From: DATFYM01 sp035315065
GTDB taxonomy: Bacteria > Acidobacteriota > Terriglobia > UBA7540
Length of the DNA: 64,000 nt
Direction of reading: 5' to 3'
Assembly: GCA_035315065.1 (NCBI GenBank)
Contig: DATFYM010000253.1
Span: 11,381-75,380 of the forward strand
The notes beneath the pieces are model-generated. The model was not told the DNA's origin, searched no databases, and worked only from the letters and a program-made list of their open reading frames with translations. Below, piece by piece: positions 24,343 to 33,096 of the stretch (positions within the stretch are counted from its first letter, which is position 1; each line of letters begins with the position of its first letter). Both the position numbers and the translations under genes were made by a program.

Positions 24343-24425
24343 ATTTTGGATTTTAGATTTTGGATTTTGGATTGAAGACCCTTTTGGTCGCTCCTCTCTT
24401 CACTCCAAAATCCGAAACCCAAAAT
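24343..24425. repeat. Inverted heptamer array (ATTTTGG word)
   Basis: About four ATTTTGG heptamers (24343-24373) are followed by complementary CCAAAATCC-type words at 24404-24425. It lies between the divergent yqeY and beta-helix genes. The same word is embedded in the helicase coding sequence at 18925-18957. Confidence 0.85.
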
Positions 24426-24455
24426 GAACGCGGATGCATCACCACTGGTGGTGCC

Positions 24456-26105
24456 ATGAATAACATCGGTAAAGAACGACTCCATCTTTTTCTCTTGGCT
24501 CTCATGGTGTTGGCGCTCCCGAGTTCTTCGCAGGCTGGTGGACAGCCGTCGCCCCGCGATCCCGGAGGACAAGGACATCAGCCGCCAGGAGAGCCCGCAA
24601 CCTACTACGTTGACTCCGTCAGCGGCAACGACTCGAATCCCGGCACCAGCCCCGCCAGCGCGTGGAAGAGTCTGGCGAAGGTGAACTCCACTACGTTTCT
24701 CTCCGGCGATCGGATCCTGCTGCGGTCGGGTTCCGTTTGGCAGGGACAACTCTGGCCGAAAGGGTCGGGCCGCGAGGGCCAGCCGATCGTCATCGACATG
24801 TACGGCGGGGGCGTGAGACCGGTGATCCATGGAGGCGGCTTGGCGGAGGATGCTGTCCTGCTGAAGAACCAGGAATACTGGGAGATTCAGAACCTGGAGG
24901 TCACCAACTCCGGGGCCGCTCCCGAGGTGCGACGCGGTGTCCATGTCGCGCTCCAAGATTACGGAGAGGCGCACCACGTCTATGTCCGATCGCTGGTGAT
25001 TCACGACGTGAATGGCGTGGACCGTGAGAAGGCGAACGGCGGCATCGACTATACCTGCGCCGGTGATCACACGCCCAGCCGGTTCGTCGACCTGCGCATC
25101 GAGAACAATCAGATCTACCGCGTCGACCGCTCGGGAATCTTCGGCTGGTCTGACCGCTGGCAGCGGTCGAAGTGGTTTCCCAGCCTGGGAGTCGCGGTGC
25201 GGGGCAACACGCTGGAGGATATCGGCGGAGATGGCATCGTGGTAGTAGCCACCGACGGCGCGTTGGTGGAGCACAACGTCGTCGGTCACGCCAACCAGAG
25301 GTCCGAGGGGTACAACGTCGCCATCTGGCCCTGGAGCGCGGACAACACGATCATCCAGTACAACGAAGCCTACGGCACCAAAGGCCAGCGCGACGGCGAA
25401 GGATTTGATTCCGACTGGAACAGCCGCAACACGATTATTCAGTACAACTACAGCCACGACAATGACGGCGGTTTTCTGCTGATTTGCGACGACGGCGGTC
25501 AGGATCGCCGCGACAGCGCGGGCAACGCCGGTACGATCGTTCGCTACAACATCAGCCAGAACGATCGCACGCGGGGGATCAATCTGGCAGGACCGATCCG
25601 CGACAGCCACATTTATAACAACACCTTCTATGTGGGAGAGGGCCTCCAAGTTGACTTGCTGCTTTATTCGGATTGGCACGGATGGGCCGACGCTACCAGC
25701 GTGGAGAACAACATCTTCGAGGTTCACGGTCGCGCCCAATTCACGTACGGCCTTTCGCGAGCGCCGGACGGAGCGTATGCCAGCGCTCCCGGCTGGGGCG
25801 CAAGCCGGCACAACGGGTTTGATTCCAACGTCTACTTCGGAAATCTGGCGCCGATTGTCGACGATCGTCATGCCCTGACCGCTGATCCCAACTTGATCGC
25901 CCCGGGCGAAGCGCAGCTCGGACTGCTCAGCCTCTCGGGGTATCGCTTGCAGCCGGACTCGCCCGCCATTCGCACCGGCAAGGCGATCGAGTCCAATGGG
26001 GGAAGAGACTTCTGGGGCCAGCCAGTTCCATCGTGCGGAGGGACGGACCGCGGCGCGTCGCAAGCGCAAGAGTGCTCGCCCAGCCACAAAGGTGGGCGGA
26101 ATTAA
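24456..26105 (+). CDS. Secreted right-handed parallel beta-helix protein
   Basis: From ATG 24456 the protein has about 549 residues. It has a signal peptide (KERLHLFLLALMVLALPSSS), a short Pro/Gly-rich linker and the opening YYVDSVSGNDSNPGTSPASAW, typical of secreted beta-helix proteins. Repeated strand patterns follow, with N-rich turns such as NTIIQYNEAYG and NTIIQYNYSHDNDGG. This fold is used by polysaccharide lyases and glycan-binding proteins. No catalytic residues were assigned. The frame extends upstream into the heptamer array, and that part is rejected. Confidence 0.85.
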   Translation: MNNIGKERLHLFLLALMVLALPSSSQAGGQPSPRDPGGQGHQPPGEPATYYVDSVSGNDSNPGTSPASAWKSLAKVNSTTFLSGDRILLRSGSVWQGQLWPKGSGREGQPIVIDMYGGGVRPVIHGGGLAEDAVLLKNQEYWEIQNLEVTNSGAAPEVRRGVHVALQDYGEAHHVYVRSLVIHDVNGVDREKANGGIDYTCAGDHTPSRFVDLRIENNQIYRVDRSGIFGWSDRWQRSKWFPSLGVAVRGNTLEDIGGDGIVVVATDGALVEHNVVGHANQRSEGYNVAIWPWSADNTIIQYNEAYGTKGQRDGEGFDSDWNSRNTIIQYNYSHDNDGGFLLICDDGGQDRRDSAGNAGTIVRYNISQNDRTRGINLAGPIRDSHIYNNTFYVGEGLQVDLLLYSDWHGWADATSVENNIFEVHGRAQFTYGLSRAPDGAYASAPGWGASRHNGFDSNVYFGNLAPIVDDRHALTADPNLIAPGEAQLGLLSLSGYRLQPDSPAIRTGKAIESNGGRDFWGQPVPSCGGTDRGASQAQECSPSHKGGRN

Positions 26106-26206
26106 ACACGGAGACACAAAGACACGGAGATAAGAAAAAGAGTTCAAGATCAGACCTCGATTGATTTCTGATCGCTCGCTTCTCTGTGCCTCCGTGTCTC
26201 TGTGTT
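26105..26206. repeat. Inverted octamer-like array (ACACGGAG word)
   Basis: ACACGGAG-type words at 26105-26130 pair with their complement at 26181-26206 with a few mismatches. It lies between the convergent stops of the beta-helix and dehydrogenase genes. The period here is eight rather than seven. Confidence 0.8.
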
Positions 26207-26221
26207 GAAAAGCCCTCGGCA

Positions 26222-27259
26222 TCATGCGAACTCCGATTTCGCGCCGGGTCTGAGCAGAATCTTCAAGCAGGACGGTTCGTTGAGGTACTCGAACGCCTGT
26301 GGCCCGGCCTCCAGCGGAAAGACCCGCGACACCATCTCCTGCACCTTCACACGCCCCTGGCGCAGCAGATCGAGCGCGACGGAGAAGTTGCCGCAGCGCG
26401 AACCGAGCAGCGTGACTTCGTCCACCACCAGCTTGGCGGTGTCGAAGTGCGCGGGGCCGTGGAAGGTGGACTTCATCACTACCGTGCCGCGCGGTTCCAC
26501 CAAGCGTAACGCTTCCTCGAGTCCCGCCGGCGAACCGGTGGCTTCAATCACCACGCTAAAGCTCTTCGCCGGGGCGGTTCGGGCGCCTTCTTTACCGGAG
26601 TCGTCGGGACTTACGGCCACCGTTTTCAAGCCCCACGAGCGGGCGAGATCGAGCTTCGCGGATTGCCGACCCATCACCGTGACATCGCCGCCGGCGTTGC
26701 GCAACACCTGGGCGATTAGCAGGCCCAGTCGCCCGCTGCCCAGTACGGCAACGTGCGTCCCGGGAGCAATCGGCATCTGCTCCAGAATCTCGGCCGCGGC
26801 AGCGAGAGGCTCCGTGAACACCGCCGCCTGGTCGGACACCTCCGGCGGCACCTCGTGCAGATTCACCGTCGGCAGCGTCACGAACTCGGCAAAGGTACCG
26901 GGCCGGTTGATGATGCCCATCACTGCGCGACGAGAGCAGTGGCGACCCAGCCCGCACCGGCACCAATCGCACTGGCCGCAGGTGATGTTGATCTCGCCAA
27001 CTACACGCTTGCCCAGCCAGTCTCCACGGCCTCCTCGGCCCCCACGGGCGGCGTCGGCGCACTCGACCACGCGTCCCACGAACTCATGGCCGGGGATTCC
27101 GTGAAAGCCCGAATATCCTTGGAGAATCTGGCGATCGGTTCCGCAAATTCCGGCGTAGATGATTTCAATCAGGGCCTCGCCGGGCGCGGGGCGCGGCCTG
27201 GCAACCTCGCGTACCGAGAGTGTGCCGTCGAAAACGAGAGCTTTCATGTGGCTGGACAT
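26222..27259 (-). CDS. Zinc-dependent medium-chain alcohol/threonine-type dehydrogenase
   Basis: From ATG 27259 it has 345 residues, the family norm. Catalytic-zinc ligands lie in AGICGTDRQ and GIPGHEFVG. Four structural-zinc cysteines lie in CGQCDWCRCGLGRHC. The NAD(P)-binding Rossmann motif is VLGSGRLGLLIAQVL near 190. The substrate is unknown. The frame stays open for 42 more codons upstream, but these encode a different protein fragment. A good ribosome-binding site (GGTGGAG, 6 bases before the 27259 ATG) supports the shorter start. A start at 27247 (MKALVFDG) is also possible. Confidence 0.9.
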   Translation of the reverse strand: MSSHMKALVFDGTLSVREVARPRPAPGEALIEIIYAGICGTDRQILQGYSGFHGIPGHEFVGRVVECADAARGGRGGRGDWLGKRVVGEINITCGQCDWCRCGLGRHCSRRAVMGIINRPGTFAEFVTLPTVNLHEVPPEVSDQAAVFTEPLAAAAEILEQMPIAPGTHVAVLGSGRLGLLIAQVLRNAGGDVTVMGRQSAKLDLARSWGLKTVAVSPDDSGKEGARTAPAKSFSVVIEATGSPAGLEEALRLVEPRGTVVMKSTFHGPAHFDTAKLVVDEVTLLGSRCGNFSVALDLLRQGRVKVQEMVSRVFPLEAGPQAFEYLNEPSCLKILLRPGAKSEFA

Positions 27260-27385
27260 TTCAAACTCCACCGGTTGCAGGCGGTCCCAATAATCAGACA
27301 AGTCGTGGGTATCCCAAAACTCGCCCATTTCTCGGTAAGATTGTGCCTGGGATATTGAACTCTTGCTTTCGCTATTCTCGCTCAT
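27260..27385 (-). pseudogene. Antitoxin-like N-terminal fragment fused in frame to the dehydrogenase
   Basis: The 42 codons upstream of the dehydrogenase encode SYREMGEFWDTHDLSDYWD followed by PVEFE. This matches my recollection of the N-terminal half of short CopG-like antitoxin proteins with a FWDTH-x-x-x-DYW motif. The remainder of such a protein (about 40-50 residues) is missing and the frame runs directly into the dehydrogenase. Either a deletion joined two genes, or a real fusion is made from 27385. Confidence 0.55.
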
Positions 27386-27457
27386 ACTCTTTTTTCAGAA
27401 TCGGTCATGTCCCTGGCCGAGACTTACCGAGCGTTATGAGTCAGCGTCGTTTCGGAT

Positions 27458-27552
27458 GTCATTCTGAGCGGAGCGCAGCGTAGCGAAGAATCTCTCTTTT
27501 GGGTTTCCCGAGCGGGCTAGGAAGAGAGATCCTTCGCTGCGCTCAGGATGAC
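27458..27552. repeat. Palindromic GTCATCCTGAGCG-type repeat
   Basis: A left arm beginning GTCATTCTGAGCGGAGCGC (27458) and a right arm ending GCTGCGCTCAGGATGAC (27552) form a long imperfect hairpin. The terminal words recur once more just downstream. Repeats of this type occur in many bacterial genomes. It lies between the dehydrogenase and selA, a region without other genes. Confidence 0.85.
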
Positions 27553-27616
27553 AAGACCTGCGCTCAGGATGACAAGGCCGGCTACTTTCGACGCTGCTCT
27601 TGACGCTACGCATAAA

Positions 27617-29047
27617 TCAAGGCTCGCTTTCCATTGGTCGCCAAAGGCCTTCAAGGGCTTGCACGATCACTTCGTCTTGTTCCTCGAACACTGTGCGCAG
27701 ATCCAGCAGCACTCGATCGCGTTCGACGCGCGTGATGATGGGCGGATTGTTCCGCCTGAGCAGCGTCTCGATCTCCGTGGCGCTGCGCGTCGCGTGAGTG
27801 ACGGCAATGAGCTTGGTGGACAACGACTGGCCCGGCGTCGAGCCGCCGCCGATCACCGACTCGCCGTCTTCGAGGACGGCATTACAGCCCGCGCACTGGT
27901 TGAGACGATCGGCAACCGCCGCGGCGCGGCGGCTGATCTCTTCCACGGGTAGGCGCATCATGCGCAAGGCTGGAATGGCGTCGTAATCCTCGCGCAGGTA
28001 CAACCCGACGGTGGCCTGGAGGGCGCTGATGGTGAGCTTATCGACGCGAAGGGCGCGGAACAAGGGGTTCCTGCGGATGCGCGCCAGCGGCTCGCGCTTA
28101 CCGGTGACGATCCCCGCCTGAGGACCGCCCAGAAGCTTGTCGCCGCTGAAGGTGACCACGTCGACCCCGGCCCGGAGGCTGGGCGCCACCAGCGGCTCGT
28201 CCTGAATGCCCAGCGGAGCGAGGTCGAAAAGGCAACCGCTGCCCAGGTCCTCCATCAGAATCAGGTGGTGTTGGCGAGCCAGCGCCACCATTTCTTCGAG
28301 CGCCGGACGTTCGGTGAAGCCCACCACGCGAAAGTTGCTGGCGTGCACGCGCAGCAGAACGCGCGTGCGCTCGTTGATGGCCGCCGCATAGTCGCCGGCG
28401 CGCGTGCGGTTGGTGGTTCCCACTTCGCGAAGAATCCCACCGCTCTTGGCGCAGATATCGGGGACGCGAAACGAGCCGCCGATCTCAATCAGTTCTCCGC
28501 GCGAGACCACCACCTCGCAGCCCTCGGCCAGCGTGTTGAGCGCCAGAAACACCGCCGCCGCATTGTTGTTGACCACCAGCGTGGACTCGGCGCCCACCAG
28601 TTCGGCAAAGAGCTTCTCGGTGTGAGCATCGCGCTTGCCGCGCTCGCCGGTTTCGAGGTTGTATTCGAGGTTCGAATACTGCGTGGCCGTGTCCACGAGG
28701 TGCTGGATGGCAGCGCGGGCCAGCGGAGCGCGGCCCAGATTGGTGTGGAGAATCACGCCGGTAGCGTTGATGACGGGACGCAGCGAGTACTCGGCGGCGC
28801 GTTCGGCGGCGGCAACGATTTCCTGTTCCACCGCCTCGGGCGAGACGTCGGAAACCTCGCCGCTCGAAATGCGCACGCGCAGGCGGGATAGCACTTGGCG
28901 CGCGGCGTCCAGCACCAGGCTGTGCCCCACGCGTTGCTGTAGTGCTTCGAGGGCAGTCCGCCCCAGCAGCACGTCCACGGACGGGATGCGTCGCAAGAGC
29001 GTCTGCCGCTCGGCGGTGGCTGGGTCAGAAGGGTTCATGTCCACCAT
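27617..29047 (-). CDS. selA: L-seryl-tRNA(Sec) selenium transferase
   Basis: This 476-residue protein has the SelA layout: an N-terminal helical domain (LLRRIPSVDVLLG, RQVLSRLRVRI), then INATGVILHTNLGRAPLA. The PLP-dependent fold follows, with VVVSRGELIEIGGSFRVPDI and the PLP-lysine motif TFSGDKLLGGPQAG. It converts seryl-tRNA(Sec) to selenocysteinyl-tRNA(Sec), implying that the organism makes selenoproteins. No selB, selD or selenoprotein gene is seen in the window. Start ATG 29047; a second ATG lies three codons later. Confidence 0.96.
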   Translation of the reverse strand: MVDMNPSDPATAERQTLLRRIPSVDVLLGRTALEALQQRVGHSLVLDAARQVLSRLRVRISSGEVSDVSPEAVEQEIVAAAERAAEYSLRPVINATGVILHTNLGRAPLARAAIQHLVDTATQYSNLEYNLETGERGKRDAHTEKLFAELVGAESTLVVNNNAAAVFLALNTLAEGCEVVVSRGELIEIGGSFRVPDICAKSGGILREVGTTNRTRAGDYAAAINERTRVLLRVHASNFRVVGFTERPALEEMVALARQHHLILMEDLGSGCLFDLAPLGIQDEPLVAPSLRAGVDVVTFSGDKLLGGPQAGIVTGKREPLARIRRNPLFRALRVDKLTISALQATVGLYLREDYDAIPALRMMRLPVEEISRRAAAVADRLNQCAGCNAVLEDGESVIGGGSTPGQSLSTKLIAVTHATRSATEIETLLRRNNPPIITRVERDRVLLDLRTVFEEQDEVIVQALEGLWRPMESEP

Positions 29048-29089
29048 GGTGCAATCTCTCTACCAGGAATTCGAGGGACAGCATAACAG

Positions 29090-29420
29090 GAAAAAGGAGT
29101 CAGGAGACAGGAGGGTGAGTCTTCAAGGGTAAAGGGTAAAGTGTAAAAGGTGAAGGGTAAGAAGAAATCAGAAATTAGAAAAGGAAGAGGTCTTGGTTCT
29201 GATTTCTACTTTCTGATTTCTTTTTTACCCTTCACCCTTTACCCTTTACACTTCTTTATTCTGACTCCTGACTCCTGTCTCCTGACTCCCTTCTTCTATA
29301 TTGCCGATTCCTTCAGAAGGCAGAATGAAGACGGTCGTCTTCTGTTCATCATTCATCATTCATCGTTCATCGTTTCTTTCCTGGCCCTCTTCATTCTGAC
29401 TCCTGTCTCCTGACTTCTGA
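29090..29420. repeat. Compound heptamer arrays (CTGACTC, ACCCTTT, TTCATCA words)
   Basis: This gene-free region is almost entirely low-complexity. A left half has GGGTAAA- and GAGTCAG-type words (29093-29165). A complementary right half has ACCCTTT and CTGACTC heptamers (about 29224-29290). TTCATCA heptamers follow (about 29345-29372), and further CTGACTC words run to about 29424. The arms pair in nested fashion. Confidence 0.8.
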
Positions 29421-29432
29421 CTCCTTCTTCTT

Positions 29433-31475
29433 TCAATTCCCCAAAACCCCCTCCATGGTGTTCATCATCTGCTGGTACTGTTGCGGGTCCGTCCACACCG
29501 GGCTGGCGGGCTCAAATCCCGGGTCCCCACCGTAGAGTTGGCTCAGAAACCGGAACAACGCATCCTGCAGCTTGGCCTCGTAGTGCCGGGCCTCGAACAG
29601 GATTCTCTTGTACCCCTTGAACACACCCAGCAGCGCATCGATGAAGTCGCGCGCCTTCTTCCACTGGCCCCGGATGACCTGCCCCATCTCCCGGCGCTCC
29701 CGCCGCGAGCACTCTTCGAGGAACCGGACCCGGTCCCAAGCGGCTGCGCTGACTTCGCGTAGGTTGGGAGTGGGAGGTGAACCGGGATTAGGGAGTGGGG
29801 AGTCGGGAGCTGGGGAAGACCGGTTCGATCCGTCGTCCTCCGACTTCTGCGTCCCCGCTCCTGGCTCCCTCTCTTCCCCTACTCCCGATTCGCTACTCCC
29901 TACTCCCTCTTCTTCCTGCGAGCCGGGATTAGGGAGTGGGGAATCGGCAGGGGAAAACCCGTTCGATCCGTCGTCCTCCGACTTCTGAGTCCCCGCTCCT
30001 GACTCCCTTTCTTCCCCTACTCCCGATTCGCTACTCCCTACTCCCTCTTCTTCTTGCGAGCCGGAATGAGGGAGTGGGGAATCGGCAGGGGAAGACCCGT
30101 TCGATCCGTCGTCCTCCCACTTCTGAGTCCCCGCTCCTGACTCCCTTTCTTCCCCTACTCCCGATTCGCTACTCCCTACTCCCTGTTCTTCTCCCGCTGC
30201 TGCGCCTACTGGTCCCGCCGCTCCGCCTTCCGCCTTCTGCCCTCCGCCTTCTTCTTCCGACTCCCTACTCCCCACTCCCTCTTCTTCCTCTTTCCCTTCC
30301 CCCCGTGCGTAAAACGCCAGCTCCAAGGCCTCCCCTAACTCGCTCAGCTCCACCCCACCCACCGTCTGCTTTCCCTCCGCCCGCAGTTGCGCGCTGGTCT
30401 CGATCCACTGCCGCCTCAGCTCCTCCACCAGCTTTCGTTCCTCCTCCTCCGGCCACTCCCGGCTGCCCAACCCCGCCTCCAGCGCCGCCGTCCCTTCCAC
30501 CATCACCAACTCCGCCACCGGCTCCCCCTCCCCCACCTGCGCGTGCGTCCGGCCCCAGTCCTTCACGTAGTCCGTCGTCCCCGCCCATTTCACCTTGTCC
30601 GGGCCCCCGGGGCTTTCGCCTCCGTACGTCGCCTCCTCGCAGTCCTTCTGAAACTTCTCCTTCCGCTCCTCCTCTTTCTCTTCCTTCCCCTTCCACTTCA
30701 TCTCCTCCAAAGGCTTGATGGCATTCGACTTCTGGCGCAGAATCTCCTCCACCTGGCGCCCTGAAACGAACGGATTCCCCAGCGCCTCGGCCGGGAGCCG
30801 CAGGAGTTCGTGGATCTTCCGCCCCCACCGGATCTTCTCGCCGAAGCCCTCGTGTTCACCCCGCAGCAAGAGGAACAGGTAGCAGAGACGTTCCAGGTGG
30901 CGGTTCAGGATGCCCAACTGCTCCTCCAGGTCGGGTCGGCGGCGGGTGAAGACCTCCATGATCAGCAGGGCCAGGGAGCGGGCGGAGACGTTGTCCTGGG
31001 AGGGCTCCGAAGCCAGTGTCAGCCGTGCTTTCACCATCAGGGCCTCATCCACGGCGTGCACGTGGAGCACCTGGGAGCGCCGCCAGGCGCAGTGAGAGCT
31101 CGCTTTGCACACCTTCTCCTCGTCATTGCTGTGAGGCCGCAAGGCGGAGCGGAAGAACCCCAGGTGGCTCATGAGTTCCTCGCGGCTGGCATCGGCCAGG
31201 CCCAGAGTGGCGAAGAGGTTGACGACGGCGAGCCCGTACTTGACGCCGGTGGCCTGGCCGCGCAGGCGCTTCTGGCGTTTTCCCTCCCGTGCTTTCAAGC
31301 AGTTAGCGTAGCAAGAGGCGAGGCGCCGGGGGCTGGGGCGGTACTTCTTGTCGGGATCGGCGTTGGCCTGGACCAGCTTGGCGCGATTGGCCTCCAGCAC
31401 CTTGTCGGAGACGGTGTACTTGCGCTTGGGCTTCTCAGGCCCGGCGGGGGGCGGCGAGTTGGAAGGCTCAACCAT
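29433..31475 (-). CDS. Low-complexity hypothetical protein with 46-residue tandem repeats
   Basis: From ATG 31475 the protein has 680 residues. The N-terminal ~80 residues are basic (KRKYTVSDKVLEANRAKLVQ, RPSPRRLASCYANCLKA). Residues about 100-330 are helical. A charged Lys/Glu region follows, then three tandem copies of a 46-residue unit (GVGSSESGVGEERESGAGTQ type), and a conserved-looking helical C-terminus. No domain is recognised. The ANRAK segment recalls the motif of the protein at 6026-6745. The repeat DNA is built from the same GGGAGTA heptamers seen in intergenic arrays. No clear ribosome-binding site was found; the frame is nevertheless uninterrupted for 2 kb. Confidence 0.7.
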   Translation of the reverse strand: MVEPSNSPPPAGPEKPKRKYTVSDKVLEANRAKLVQANADPDKKYRPSPRRLASCYANCLKAREGKRQKRLRGQATGVKYGLAVVNLFATLGLADASREELMSHLGFFRSALRPHSNDEEKVCKASSHCAWRRSQVLHVHAVDEALMVKARLTLASEPSQDNVSARSLALLIMEVFTRRRPDLEEQLGILNRHLERLCYLFLLLRGEHEGFGEKIRWGRKIHELLRLPAEALGNPFVSGRQVEEILRQKSNAIKPLEEMKWKGKEEKEEERKEKFQKDCEEATYGGESPGGPDKVKWAGTTDYVKDWGRTHAQVGEGEPVAELVMVEGTAALEAGLGSREWPEEEERKLVEELRRQWIETSAQLRAEGKQTVGGVELSELGEALELAFYARGEGKEEEEGVGSRESEEEGGGQKAEGGAAGPVGAAAGEEQGVGSSESGVGEERESGAGTQKWEDDGSNGSSPADSPLPHSGSQEEEGVGSSESGVGEERESGAGTQKSEDDGSNGFSPADSPLPNPGSQEEEGVGSSESGVGEEREPGAGTQKSEDDGSNRSSPAPDSPLPNPGSPPTPNLREVSAAAWDRVRFLEECSRRERREMGQVIRGQWKKARDFIDALLGVFKGYKRILFEARHYEAKLQDALFRFLSQLYGGDPGFEPASPVWTDPQQYQQMMNTMEGVLGN
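29785..30200. repeat. Three tandem 138-bp repeats inside the coding sequence
   Basis: The unit beginning AGCCGGGATTAGGG at 29921 recurs at 30059 (period 138 bp, 46 codons), with a third copy before 29921. Each unit contains GGGAGTA-type heptamers and their complement, so it could itself fold. The period is a multiple of three, which preserves the frame. Confidence 0.85.
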
Positions 31476-31489
31476 AAACAAACAAAGCA

Positions 31490-31558
31490 AATAGTGAATA
31501 GGGAATGGTGAAGAGTGAATGGAAAACCTCTTCCATTCACAATTCACCATTCACCATC
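31490..31558. repeat. Inverted heptamer array (GTGAATG word)
   Basis: Loose GTGAATG heptamers at about 31494-31522 pair with CCATTCAC/CACCATT words at about 31533-31558. It lies immediately upstream of the low-complexity protein gene (its 5' side). Confidence 0.8.
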
Positions 31559-31602
31559 AAAAGCATCCAATAAAAATTTCTCAATCCCGAGTCAAGCCCT
31601 AA

Positions 31603-31764
31603 CAGGTTGATGAAAAAGGGCATTTCGGGCCTCGGGAGGGCGGGGCTTTAGCCCCGCCGAACCGAGGTCCTCAATGTAAGTTATTGAAAGTGTTGGGGCG
31701 CGCCTTGCGGCGGGGCTAAAGCCCCGCCCTTCCGGACGCGCCACAACACTTTTTCATCAGCCTG
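31603..31764. mobile_element. MITE-like element, 162 bp, with 4-bp target duplication
   Basis: The ends are CAGGTTGATGAAAAAG and CTTTTTCATCAGCCTG, a 16-bp inverted repeat with one mismatch. They are flanked on both sides by CTAA (31599-31602 and 31765-31768). The interior holds two GCGGGGCTAAAGCCCCGC-type palindromes and no gene. The combination of terminal inverted repeats and a target duplication supports a miniature transposon. Confidence 0.8.
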
Positions 31765-31775
31765 CTAAATGAATC

Positions 31776-32497
31776 AAATTCTCGATCACAAATCCAAGCC
31801 TACCACCCTAAAATGAGACAATGGAGACAAATGAGACAAATGAGACACTTTTTTATGAGCTTTGGAATCAGGTACTTGGAGGCCCCAAAACGTGTACCGA
31901 CTTCAAAAAGTGGAAAAAGTGTGGTATTTCGCCACACTGAGGCCGACCTGTCATATCTGGGCTGCCCGGGTTCCCCGTCCACCGGCTCGGGTGGTCGTGT
32001 CCGCACGGGCTGCCGGGACAGACACCTCCAGCCGGTGCCAAGCGTTCCGTTGGGATTGGTTGGGATGGCGAAATAGGTGGATTTCCTTCCGGTGGGCGGG
32101 AGCGCCGCGATGGGCGCAGGCCGTTCCGCTCATTGGAGGCGTTGCGGTTGCGGTGCTCACGCTGACAGTCAGGCTTGGAAACCGGGAGGCAAGATATGGA
32201 AAGCCGAACCACTCTAATTAACTTGCCCAAAAACCCTCTTGTACAGACCGTTGTAAGCCCTTGAGGAGATTGGGGCGGAAGTCGCGCCGCAAGACGGCCC
32301 AAAAACACATGATTCTGGGCGCCCCGGCCCGACTCCCCTCTGGCCCTTTCATAACAGTTCGCCATCCCAAAGGACCCGCCGCCGCGACCAGTCTCGAAGG
32401 AGCCAATGGCTAGGCCGCTCGAGCGCGAGTTGGCGACTCGCGGCGCTCTCGATCACGATTCGACCCTGAACCACAGGGGATCTGCCCACGACCATGA
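31776..32497. other. Intergenic region without recognisable gene
   Basis: About 720 bases. A short direct repeat of ATGAGACAA-type words lies at about 31812-31846. The open frames on both strands have composition and lack of start signals typical of chance frames. Possible decayed gene material, but nothing identifiable apart from the adjacent DUF3037 remnant. Confidence 0.5.
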
Positions 32498-32756
32498 CTA
32501 CCTGGAGGTAGGAATATGAATGTGGATCCATCGGCTCATCAATCTGGGCACGGTTCCAGTCCGGTCCCGTGTGATCTGCCGGAAGTGCTCTCCGTCAATC
32601 CGGCCGAACATCTCCGAGAGCCGGGCATAGAAAGGGGTGCAGATCGCGCTCAGATACTTCGCGTCGGGCGCGTAAAGGGCCACGCCGACATTCACGAACT
32701 CGGTGGTGACCGGGTCGTGGACGTATCGCAGGACTGAAGGTGTACGGTATCTTCAT
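32498..32756 (-). pseudogene. DUF3037-family gene remnant
   Basis: A good ribosome-binding site (AAAGGAGG) precedes ATG 32756 (MKIPYT). A single-base frameshift then leads into the DUF3037 core VLRYVHDPVTTEFVNVGVAL, then YAPDAKYLSAICTPFYARLS and GRIDGEHFRQITR. After that the similarity ends abruptly. DUF3037 proteins often sit beside HipA-like kinases; none is present here. Frameshift and truncation mark it as a pseudogene. Confidence 0.75.
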
Positions 32757-32837
32757 ACCAGCCTCCTTTTCACCTGTTCAGAAAGCCATCTTCGTCCACT
32801 CAAATTCTCGCAGCATGTTAACATCTCGCCCATACCA

Positions 32838-32865
32838 TTGACAAAGGACGCCGCTATAGTATAAG
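32838..32865 (+). promoter_or_regulatory. Candidate promoter reading into the chimeric IS630 region
   Basis: TTGACA (32838-32843), 16-base spacer, TATAAG (32860-32865). It is divergent from the DUF3037 remnant and reads toward the TIGR04255-like start at 33097. Confidence 0.6.
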
Positions 32866-33096
32866 TGGTTACTGAGCAGGACAGTAAGAGATCGAGAGAT
32901 AAGAAGGTGCCATTCGATCTCCGGCACTTTGGTGCCATTTACAGTTGGCGGGGCAATGTGATATGTAAACGCACGGCAGGGGTAAGGTCGCGGCTTTTGC
33001 GCTCGGGCGGTTGTGGGGATTCCGCAAGCCATGCCGCCTTGTCGGCGCATCGAATGGCTGGCATTGAGAACGGCTTCGAGAAGAACAGAAGAATTG

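Noticed and set aside
24285..26225. 646-codon open frame on the minus strand opposite the beta-helix gene
   Set aside because: It is antisense to a gene with signal peptide and clear fold pattern, runs through repeat arrays, and its translation shows no domain.
29785..30200. CRISPR array
   Set aside because: The 138-bp period, in-frame translation and absence of distinct spacers or cas genes exclude it.
30265..30828. 187-codon Gly/Arg-rich minus-strand frame and long Pro-rich plus-strand frames over the low-complexity gene
   Set aside because: They are shadows produced by the biased repeat composition; the 29433-31475 frame is longer and has conserved-looking ends.
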